Notes under the pieces: generated by a model | Seen by the model: only the letters and a program-made list of their open reading frames with translations | Told to the model about the DNA's origin: nothing | Database searches by the model: none | DNA from: Closterium sp. Naga37s-1 | Taxonomy: Eukaryota > Streptophyta > Zygnematophyceae > Desmidiales > Closteriaceae | Direction: 5' to 3' | Length of the DNA: 64,000 nt | NCBI GenBank assembly: GCA_947471745.1 | Contig: CANJKZ010000723.1 | Span: 8,507,001-8,571,000 of the forward strand | In this document: positions 9,201-16,841 of the stretch, piece after piece | How the letters are laid out: every line of letters begins with the position of its first letter | Position numbering within the stretch: the stretch's first letter is position 1 | Translations under genes and position numbers: made by a program

Positions 9201-11606
9201 AAGACCAAGCGTCTGCAGAATAGCAAGCGGAGCAGAGAGGAAACGGCAGGCAAAAGGAAGGCGAGAGGCAGGCGAGGATGGGAAGAGGGGGGCGGGAGGC
9301 AGGCAGGTAGGGAGCAGAGGAGGGCGCAAGGCGGGTAGGCAGTGGAGGAGGGCTTGAGGCACTGACATCGGGACCCCAGCGGCGCACAAAGAAGGGCTTT
9401 GCCTTCTCTGCCTCCTCAGTCGGCGGCCCCTCCGCTTGCTGCACACACCACACCACACCGCACCGCACCGGACCAATGCACAGAGGGGGGCGAGATGCGG
9501 GAGGATAGCCGGGGAGGGGGGATTGCGGGGACGAGGAGAAGAAGGGAGGAACGGGGGGGTGTTATTGGAGGGGGAAGAGGGGAGGAGAGAAAGGGCAGGG
9601 GAGGGGAGGGGAGGGGAGGGGAGGGGAGGGGATTGGGAGAAGGGAGGGACGGGAGGGGCAGAGACGCTGAAAACGAACGTTGTGAAGGCAAGATGAGGAG
9701 ATAAAGTGAAGAGCCCTGTCGCACCAGAAGCCTTGCTTGCAACACCAAACGCCTAGCAACAGCAGACAGACGCCTTGCAGGCTTATTCATCCCCGTGTCG
9801 CTTTTTCTCCCCACTCCCCCACCCAGCCCAGCCCAACCCAGCCCAACCCCCATTCCTGCCTACGCTAATCAAATAGAGCTATTTCGGGCGCGGATTGTTG
9901 GCTGCAGCATAAGGGGAGCTTGTGTGGAGTCACTAAAGTGAATTCTCAAGAGTGCCGGGAGGAGAGTGGGCAACGCAACGCAACGCACCATGAGGGATCC
10001 GATGAAGTTGAGTATGTGACCAAAGGTTGATTTCTGTGCCAGCGCGCACATTTGCAGAGGATGCAGGCGCATGTGAGGCGGGTGGAGGCACGGAGACGCG
10101 GGGCAGAGGAGGGATGAGGGACGGGAGAGGGGCGTTGGGGGGGGTTGGGGAAGAAGGGGAGGGGAGAGTAGGTTTGAAAGGAGATCGGGCTTTGTCAATA
10201 CTGCTGCTTCATGGTGAAAAGAGCCCGACTAAGATCCTGTGGTAACCTGGTAGCCAGGTTTTATGGGAAGCTGTGAAGTAGCAGCAGCAGCATAGTCTGC
10301 CTCTCGCACACAGTCCCCTGTCTCTCTTTCCCCTGCCTTTCTAGCACCTGCCTCGTTCGCCCCCGCCTCTCTCTCCCCTCCCTCTCTATCCCCTCCCTCC
10401 CCCTCCCTCTCTCTTCCCTCCCTCTCTATCCCCTCCCTCCCCCTCCCTCTCTCTTCCCTCCCTCTCTATCCCCTCCCTCCCCCTCCCTCTCTCTTCCCTC
10501 CCGCTTCCCCTCTCTTCTCACTGTCTCCCTCCCTCCTTCCCTCACTCCCTCCCTCTCTCCCTCCCCCCTTCCCAGCCTCCCACCCTCCCTCCCTCACTCC
10601 TCCTGACCAACAACGCACCTCTTGTCTCACGAAGAACAGCATGTCATCAAACAGCGCATCCGCTTTCTTCACCTTCGCCCCTTCCCCGCTGCTGCTCCCC
10701 TCCTCTCCGTCCCCCCCGTTCGCGTCTCCCCCTTTCCCCCCCTTCCCCGCAGAATGGCCCTTCCCGTCATCTCTAACGAAATACAGATCCAGCATCTGCT
10801 GCCAATATCGACCGTCCATTAACACGGTCGCTGTATCCACGCCGTTCTCCTCCGCGCCCCCCCCCGCGCTCTGCGCCTGCCCCTGCGCCCCTTGCGCCCC
10901 CTGCGCCCCCTGCTGCGCGGGGGGGGAGCCAGCGCCTGGTTGTGCTGCGCCTGGGCGCGGAAGGGCGTCGGAATGCTTGCGCACTATGTCCAACACGTCC
11001 CGCCGCCTGCGGGGGAAGGGCGGAAGGGGGAAAGCAGTGGGGGGGAGGGAAGAAGCGGGGGGTCGCGAGCGACGGCGGGGTTGGGGGACGGAATAAGAGG
11101 AGGGAATGAGGGGAGGGAGAGATGAGAGCAGAAGATGAGGGAGGAGGCTGGGGCGATCAGCATGGGGGAAAAGAAATGGCAAAATTTGTTCGAGCATAAT
11201 GAAATTTCCATACAACATCCTCAATGAATGTTCTGAAGATCTCCCTATTGAAGCAGTGAAACGGAAATCAAGACTGCGCGGCGTGATGCTGCTGCCGGGT
11301 ATCCCTTACTCGATCAATCCCACTCACTCACACCAACGATCATTCTTCTCACTCGTCCCGCTCTCCCTCCCGAGCAAAGGCATTACAGCCACGTCGGATC
11401 ACCCGCCATCCCAACAGTCGCACCCACGGTGTTCCCAAGAGAGCGTCTTGACGCGTCCCGAGACACCCCCAACCGTATCGGACCAAACTCAACCGCACTC
11501 ACGTCATCTCGGCGGGGGCCTCTGCAGCAGAGCCCATCCCCGATTCTGAGCCGTTGGCGCCGCCATTCCCCGCCGGCGCCGCCTTGCCAGCCCTGGCGGG
11601 GCACAT
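3246..11606 (-). CDS. DUF2045 (KIAA0930-family) protein, ten exons
   Basis: Exons in order of transcription: 11606-11503, 11006-10619, 9438-9367, 8809-8703, 7614-7554, 7192-7058, 6360-6184, 5052-4998, 4753-4625, 4042-3246. All junctions are GT-AG, all phases match, and the sum is 2025 nt (674 aa plus TGA). Motifs follow the animal KIAA0930 protein (about 400 aa) in order: DDMLFFVRQE, VDWRRSFYLNLI, KRVFASPSKA, PEICFAVDDYD, FSGFVSYPLVRSAFQ, SMWGQVQPPKPEKLVMRGPG, EADVAVS, and a C-terminus CCLISLTLPWDLLAFDLLFK. Family function is poorly known, so I assign none. It is longer than the animal protein because of a Gly/Ala/Gln-rich insert in exon 2 and a charged coiled-coil plus Gly/Ala-rich tract in exon 10. 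I start at ATG 11606: a TGA lies seven codons upstream in frame. Introns 4-9 hold decayed copies of neighbouring exons. Exon 7 has a weak donor (GTGGTT). Confidence 0.85.
4104..4187 (-). pseudogene. Exon relic: head of DUF2045 exon 10, copy 1
   Basis: On the minus strand an acceptor ATAGCAG is followed by a clear copy of the first about 70 nt of exon 10 (ETEKKRKLREKKKDG versus ETEKKRKPREKKKKDG). The match stops after the HRP codons. Confidence 0.85.
4338..4375 (-). pseudogene. Exon relic: head of DUF2045 exon 10, copy 2
   Basis: The minus strand shows CATCAG|TGCACCCAGAGGA as in the real exon 10 acceptor, then diverges within about 25 nt. A short TCACCATCGC-type tandem adjoins it (4309-4350). 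Confidence 0.7.
5064..5226. repeat. 14-bp minisatellite, about 12 copies
   Basis: Unit GCGCATGAGGGGAG with GGAGAG variants. It starts within 15 bp of the exon 8 acceptor in DUF2045 intron 7. Confidence 0.9.
5844..5920 (-). pseudogene. Exon relic: 3' part of DUF2045 exon 7 with donor
   Basis: The minus strand repeats the last about 70 nt of exon 7 (RLFRRGTSSEAKALGEATDG then QPK) and ends in a consensus donor AAG|GTGAGT, stronger than the donor of the full exon (GTGGTT at 6183). It could be used as an alternative 3' end. Confidence 0.85.
5957..6030 (-). pseudogene. Exon relic: middle of DUF2045 exon 7, degenerate
   Basis: The minus strand reads KMVNRTAPGGCSGTEPAAS, a frame-shifted copy of the KVNPDGSRRLFRRGTSSE segment. 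It is separated from the relic at 5844-5920 by the palindrome at 5914-5965. Confidence 0.7.
6410..6477 (-). pseudogene. Exon relic: 5' part of DUF2045 exon 7, copy C
   Basis: Acceptor CTGCCAG|GTCCTGG is followed by VLEDPDHCFCVML, then TTHGGTAF. The match to the real exon (6360-6184) breaks after the GGAAF position. Confidence 0.85.
6530..6590 (-). pseudogene. Exon relic: 5' part of DUF2045 exon 7, copy B
   Basis: Acceptor CTGTCAG|GTCTTGG is followed by VLEDPDHCFCMMLNAHGGAA, then the match is lost. Confidence 0.85.
6655..6722 (-). pseudogene. Exon relic: 5' part of DUF2045 exon 7, copy A
   Basis: Acceptor CCGCCAG|GTCTTGG is followed by VLEDPAHCFCVMLSAHGGAA, then the match is lost. It is the first copy met by a transcript. 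Confidence 0.85.
6785..6980 (-). pseudogene. Exon relics: DUF2045 exon 6, one 3' copy and one fragment
   Basis: 6906-6978 repeats the last about 70 nt of exon 6 (LPSFPDIGFAVDDYDNTFEA) with an intact GTGAGT donor and about 70 bp of downstream intron. 6785-6805 is a third fragment. The landmark GGAAGGAGGGCA lies at about 6788, 6954 and 7107, giving a tandem of roughly 153-166 bp. Confidence 0.85.
7695..7775 (-). pseudogene. Exon relic: DUF2045 exon 5
   Basis: The minus strand reads SRQDLEAHRMSSKAPVHPM against SRQDLEAHRRSSKAPVHPIS in the real exon (7614-7554). The acceptor is kept but the donor is lost (CAAAATCC replaces CGAAGGTG). A palindrome (7670-7691) lies between the two copies. Confidence 0.85.
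7985..8290 (-). pseudogene. Exon relics: DUF2045 exon 4, two degenerate copies
   Basis: 8140-8276 carries AFYLNRICHTEF on the minus strand, matching SFYLNLICHTEF of exon 4. 7985-8100 is a weaker copy (AFHLNRS). A palindrome at 8103-8131 separates them. Confidence 0.7.
8320..8475. repeat. Fold-back element, about 70-bp arms
   Basis: The left arm (about 8320-8393, containing GGAGGCATCAACCCTAAA) is the inverted complement of the right arm (about 8408-8475, containing TTTAGGGTTGATGCCTCC), with a loop of about 15 nt. Both arms carry an A8/T8 run and a GCCCG end. A second, shorter palindrome built on GTCGACGG follows at about 8478-8518. The element lies in DUF2045 intron 4 and should form a long hairpin in the pre-mRNA. 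Confidence 0.8.
8574..8650 (-). pseudogene. Exon relic: DUF2045 exon 4, nearest copy
   Basis: The minus strand reads FFNLNLIGLTEST, matching SFYLNLICHTEFT, followed by a degraded exon end. It is bracketed by palindromes at 8540-8569 and 8652-8682. Confidence 0.75.
9590..9640. repeat. GGGGA pentamer run
   Basis: About eight units of GGGGA in DUF2045 intron 2. Confidence 0.85.
10370..10600. repeat. Pyrimidine minisatellite (CCCTCCCTCTC)
   Basis: A block of about 55 bp (CCCTCCCTCTCTATCCCCTC and neighbours) is repeated about three times just downstream of the exon 2 donor of the DUF2045 gene (minus strand). Confidence 0.85.
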
Positions 11607-11908
11607 CGCACGTTGCGCATTGAGTAAGAGTCAGGGAACGGGTGCAGGAGAGTGGGGAGGTGGAGGGAACGGGAAGTTCGCGCGGGAAGGGGGGGGGGGG
11701 GGTTGGGGGGGGGGTGGAGACGAGGGATGGGAAGGGAGGGGGTGGAGCGGGAAGGGGAGAGGGGAACGAGAACGGGATGTTGATAACGAGACGCAGACAC
11801 AATGCAATGGGATAAGGCGCGCCGTCGCACGGGGATAAGGCACGAAAACGAAGCACGCGGAGAGGAGGAAGAGGACCGTGCGACAGACTGGTGTAGCTGC
11901 GCAGTAGT

Positions 11909-12126
11909 GCCATGCGAGGGGCAATGCCATGCGAGGGGCAATGCCATGCGAGGGGCAATGCCATGCGAGGGGCAATGCCATGCGAGGGGCAATGCCATGC
12001 GAGGGGCAATGCCATGCGAAGGGGCAATGACATGCGAGGGGCAATGCCATGCGAGGGGCAATGCCATGCGAGGGGCAATGCCATGCGAGGGGCAATGCCA
12101 TGCGAAGGGGCAATGACATGCGAGGG
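11909..12126. repeat. 17-bp minisatellite, about 13 copies
   Basis: Unit GCCATGCGAGGGGCAAT. An 18-bp variant (GCGAAGGGG) followed by GACATG recurs 86 bp apart, giving a higher-order unit of five. It lies 300-520 bp upstream of the DUF2045 start codon, so it may sit in the promoter or 5' leader. Confidence 0.9.
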
Positions 12127-14085
12127 GCAGAGATAGCGACGCGAGCGCGAGATGAGGCGGAAAAATTCTAGTAGCAGCGTTTGGTTGCACCAGATGCACA
12201 GGCGGTTGCTATTCGCATGCATCTACGAAGGGTGCGTGCGTGGAGGTGTGCGTGAAAGCGCGTGCGCGGGTGTGGCGCGTGCTTTCCAATGATCAGCGAA
12301 CACCAATCGCTGTTCCCCGTCATCAGCGGTCATTCCAACCACACATGCTCACGGCGCATCCGTGCAACGGAAACGATCGAGGCTCTAGCGATCGCAACTT
12401 TTCCTGCCTGCTCCTACGCTACGGTATTATTTCCTGCTGCTGCTCGTAACGAGTCACGGGCAGGACCTAGACCTAGAACTGGTCAGGATGGATAAAAGTA
12501 TCCGCGTGTTCTAAAATGTGCCCTAGGATCCGCTCCGCGTGCGTGTCCCTTAAAATATGCGATAGAATTACGCGCTGCGGAAAACAATGCTGCATCAGAA
12601 GGGATCCGGAATCGAATCTGCTCTTATAGATCTTCGAAAGCAACGTAAACAATACCTAGATGCGATGCAATGACAGAAATACCTTGGGACGAGCTCGAAA
12701 TAAAGCGCGTAGGAGGGGGGAAAGAAGGAAGCGGGAAGCTTTAGCTGGAAAGGAGATGACGCGTAACGATCAAAGAGTTGAGGCGATGAGAGGCAAGAGG
12801 TAAGCGGGAAAAAGCACGCACTTGGTTTTCGACTTGCAGTCATCCATGGAAGCCGCAAGGCTGGACGGCGCGGTAACAAGGTGGTAACCAGGCGGCAGAC
12901 GGCTCCTGCACGTGACAAGCTGTCTCGGGGCTCGAGATTGCCGGATCCAAATTCTAACTAGTTTTGATGTTGATGCGGATGTTGAGCGCACAGAAGCAGG
13001 ACCGATGGCGGGGCGACGTCAGATGTCAACATGCGGCGCCAGAAGCTCCGATAGAAATGTAAGGCAATGGTCGGGATGGAACGCGCAATAAAAATAGGTC
13101 TGGTGAGACGTTGAGCGTGAAGCAGCCGAAGCCCACCCGAGCACCGCGGAGTATCGCTAACAGCTTCGACACCGCCACCTTATCTCGTCACAACGACCAA
13201 CACAATAACGGCAATCGTACGGCAAACTGCTCTGGTTTTTCTGATACCATCAGCAAGCTGAGCCTGAGATGCGGTCCTAGGGTGTTCTGCTGCTGGAGTG
13301 GAGAAAGAGGGCGAGAGAGAGGCAAGGGAATTGAAGGGAACACAGACGAATAAAATAAAACTCGTGGGGGGAATGTTGCACGGAACGCAAGCTGGGCAGG
13401 TGAATGGAGGGCAAGCGACAGCACTCTGTACTGTACTGAACTGAAACGAGAATTTTTGCGCAAGTGGACAGAGGTGCGTACCAGGCGCACTGTAGATTTG
13501 TGTGTTGCGCGGGATCGTCGGAACCTGGAAGGACCCTGGGCTTGGCTGACGAATCGTCGAGTGGTCCTTCGCGAAGTAGGCTCAAGGGGAGGACCGCCAG
13601 TCAATAGCCGCTCGCCATGTGCCCCTTGCGTATCTCGGTTTTGCAGGCTCGCGGGGTAGGGGGAACCAGGGCGGAATAGCGCGGCTTGCTTTCCGCCCTT
13701 CTCACGGTCTCCGCAACAATGCTGGCGATAATTCAGGCGCACGCTTGAGGATGTGTGGCGGCCATGGGTGACAGTGTTGGCCCATATTGGGCTCTCCTTG
13801 AATATCTCCTCTAGAAAATTTGGCCTTTTTACTTGATCATAAGTGTACACGTGAAAACGAAAAACGCTCTACTTAGACTGGCGCCAGACTAATGTATCCT
13901 GGCAGATCCAATCCCAACACTGTGGCTCACATGAAACGAGGCAAAAGCTCCTAACCCACTGCCTGATTCATTCAAGCAACGTTTCCCAAACATATGAGAT
14001 GGAATGAATATACCAGAACAGCTGAGTACGCACATAAAAAGAACCTCAGTTCAACCTAAGACCTCCACATCATCACACAACCTAA
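12127..14085. other. Intergenic region, no supported gene
   Basis: About 2 kb between the DUF2045 start and the eIF5 stop. Open frames up to 220 codons occur on the minus strand (13188-13850) but show no domain, no consistent splice structure and ordinary composition. I leave them uncalled. Confidence 0.55.
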
Positions 14086-15483
14086 CTACTCATCGTCATC
14101 ATCATCATCAGCCTCTGCCTCCTTCAGCCACTTCACAAACGGCTCAGCCAGCTTACGAACACTTGCAGACTGTTCCTTGTCAAGCAAATCATTTCCTCCC
14201 TTCTCGTGCCACTCCAGGATGACATCCTCTTCCAGAATATCCTCATCGTACAGAGCCTGGAAAAAAAAAAAAACAGACGAGGCAATGCCCAAGTAAAAAT
14301 TAACAGACGAGTTCCAGCACTAACACTTGTGAATGTAACGAGTTCTCACCTTTAAGACAAGGGCGATCTCCTTGCCAGCATCTCCCGCCTTGACAGCAAA
14401 GAAAAACTCCATAGCAAACAGAAGCAGCTTTTGCTTCTCCTCGTCTTCATTAACGATGGCGGCGAACACGGCCTTCTTCTTAACGAACTCCTTCGTGAAG
14501 CCCTTGGAGATCCCGTGCATCATGGCCTCGATCAGCGCAGCAAGAAGATCCTTGGTAACCGTCATCTTGAGCACATGGTTGGCTACCTCGGCCAGCTTGT
14601 GGGTCTTGATGTAGTCGCTCAGCTCGGAAACCAGGACCTGATGCGGATCAGGCTTCTCCTCCACCTTGCCATTCGTCTTCGACACGTGGCCGTTCTGCTG
14701 GGGACTCTTCAACTCCTTTTCATCAGTAGACACCATCACCATCTCGGCCGTCACCGCACTCAACTGCTCCTGAATGCGTTTCTTCGCTGCCTCAGCCGAA
14801 GTGTCAGTCTGCCACTCGACGTCGTCATCATCATCTTCCTCCTCATCCTTGTTGCTCGAAGCCGGAGACTCCACCTTCTCTTCGTCCTCGGCCTTCTTCT
14901 TAGAGCTCTTCTTTGTTGAGCTCTTCTCTCCATCCTTAGATTTCTTTCCCTTAGACTTCTTCTCCTCGTCAAGAGCTTCACCAGCTTTCAGGCGCTCTTT
15001 CTCCGCACGCCTCATGGTCTTCGAAGCCTTCTTCTTAACCTCTGGAGGATTGTTGAGGATGAACGTGGTAAGCTTGTCCCGCATGTCGACATCCGAGACA
15101 AAGCCGCACGCAGCACACTTGAGCGTAATCATCTGGTTCTTGGTGATGATGACCTCGGTTTCCGGATTGCCGCAGCCGTAACACTGGACGTACTTCTTGA
15201 TGAAACCTTCAAGGAGCTGAACCAGCTTCGTGGTGTCGTGCGCGCCGTTCACGGTAGAAGTGCCCGTCTTCGCATCAAATTTCGACTGCGCTCCCAGCAC
15301 GCAACCGAAGTACTTAGTGGTGTACGAAGGAGGACGTGCAAGAGCTTTGGCAACATCGACCATGTTCACAACATTGGTCTTGATGCCGTTACCGCGTCCC
15401 TCAATCTTCGTAATCAGCTTGGGCATCTTGTAGCGATAGAAGCCATCGTCCTTGTTGTCCTGACCGATGTTAACGAGAGCCAT
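14086..15483 (-). CDS. eIF5: Translation initiation factor eIF5, two exons
   Basis: Exons 15483-14350 and 14256-14086 (AAG|GTGAGA, CCAG|GCTCTG, phase 0) give 434 aa, the usual plant eIF5 length. The N-terminus MALVNIGQDNKDDGFYRYK is the eIF2-beta/eIF5 domain with the basic stretch KMPKLITKIEGRGNGIKTNV. The zinc ribbon CYGCGNPETEV...CAACG is at about residues 99-124. A Lys/Ser/Glu-rich linker follows, then the HEAT-type W2 domain, ending FVKWLKEAE and an acidic tail (DDDDDDE). eIF5 is the GTPase-activating protein for eIF2 in the cytosolic 43S complex and helps set start-codon choice. It looks intact and ordinary; unlike its neighbours it has no exon copies in its single short intron. Confidence 0.97.
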
Positions 15484-16484
15484 GATGTCGCTTCACGTAA
15501 CGATTTAAGAACTCGACGAGTGGATGATTAAGAAGCAGGCAGCAAGCACCGCACGGAACCACCACGAAGCTGGTAACGCTTTTCAGGAACAACCGAAACA
15601 GAGGTGTATGAGATCAGCTCCTTCTTTCTCGGAGGAGAACCAGCATGCCGTTTCCTTGTCGTAAAAAAATACTCTGCGGGCAGGCCTGCCGACCTGAGAA
15701 CAGCGAAGGTGTCAACAGACATAAAAAAACACTGGAACTTGGAAGTCTCCACCTTGGATGGGTGGGCCGACAGCTTTCTAAACAGCAACGCTGACAAACC
15801 CGGCGTCCAGATCTATTGGGAGACGAGCAGGCAAAGGCAGATTATGCTTGCGGTAGACAACGGAAGCAGCCACAGAAATGAGTACTACAACAGCTAATTG
15901 AAAGTTAGAGCTCCGAGAAGATTAGAAACCCTTGGCCAGAGAAGAGGTGTGATGGGTTGGTCCGTTAGGGTGTGGGAAAGGGATCACAACTACGGGTGAG
16001 TTGAGTACAATTCTGCAGTCGTCAATCATAAAAAGGGACGGGATGGATGGATGGAAGGGTTGTGTGGTTCTTGCTAGAACATTTTCAATCTCCAGGTGGC
16101 ACTGGCAGTGGTGAACCACCATTCACCTTTCATGCTTGGTTCCTTCGCCACGCGAAATGGAAATTTGGAACTGCCCGGCATTGGAGAAGCTTCTTGCGTT
16201 GCGTGATGCCCACTCCACATCATTGGAGCGAGTGTTGGAGAAATTTCATTGCGTGCTGCCGAATCTACCCGGTATTCGTTTTCCTGCCAGCCGAGGAGGC
16301 CACAGCAATATGCAACTCTCCACCATGCAGTGCAGACCCCTGTCGCCACACCACTCAATTCATTCGGGCTCGTCGTGGAACCCCATGCCACAGAAGCGTT
16401 TGCTCTAGGTTCGTTTCTGCGAAACGGGTCAACAGGTCTTGATGATAGAAAAAATGGAACCTCGACAGTCCAAACGAGCACAAG
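15484..16484. other. eIF5 upstream region
   Basis: 1 kb between the eIF5 ATG and the Ty3 element. It should hold the eIF5 promoter and 5' UTR, possibly a leader intron. A GGAT tetramer run lies near 16040-16055. No gene supported. Confidence 0.5.
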
Positions 16485-16809
16485 TGTTACGGGTGCAATG
16501 AATCTAAGTAGCGAGAATTGCACTGTGTCAAACGAGTACAAAGATGTGAGCGAAGGCATGAGCGAACATTTATATGCGAAGCATGCAAACGGTAACGCGG
16601 TGCGTGCGAGCTAGCCAGTGCTATGCTGGCAGCAAGGCTTGGGCTAGTCCCGAAGCGTAGGCCGACACGGCCGGGCCAGCAGTGCGAGGTTTGGTGAAAC
16701 AGTGCGCGCGAAGTCGACGAAGTTCCGTTAGCAGTAACGGGCGAACAACGGCTGTTGCTGTACGCGATGTAGTCGGGCTCCGTAAGGAATGCCGAGAAAA
16801 TTCCTTACA
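16485..16809 (-). repeat. Ty3 3' LTR (left copy)
   Basis: 325 bp, TG...CA ends, preceded by ACAAG. The adjacent inner C13-type run (16811-16826) is the polypurine tract on the coding strand. Confidence 0.93.
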
Positions 16810-16841
16810 CTACCCCCCCCCCCCTCAAGAAGCCCCCTCCG

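Noticed and set aside
11909-12126. CRISPR-like array
   Set aside because: Contiguous 17-bp units with no unique spacers.
13188-13850. 220-codon frame on the minus strand
   Set aside because: No recognisable motif, no supporting exon structure and no start context; plausible by chance at this GC content. Could be revisited with RNA data.
15604-15897. 97-codon frame on +
   Set aside because: It overlaps the eIF5 leader on the opposite strand and has no family features.
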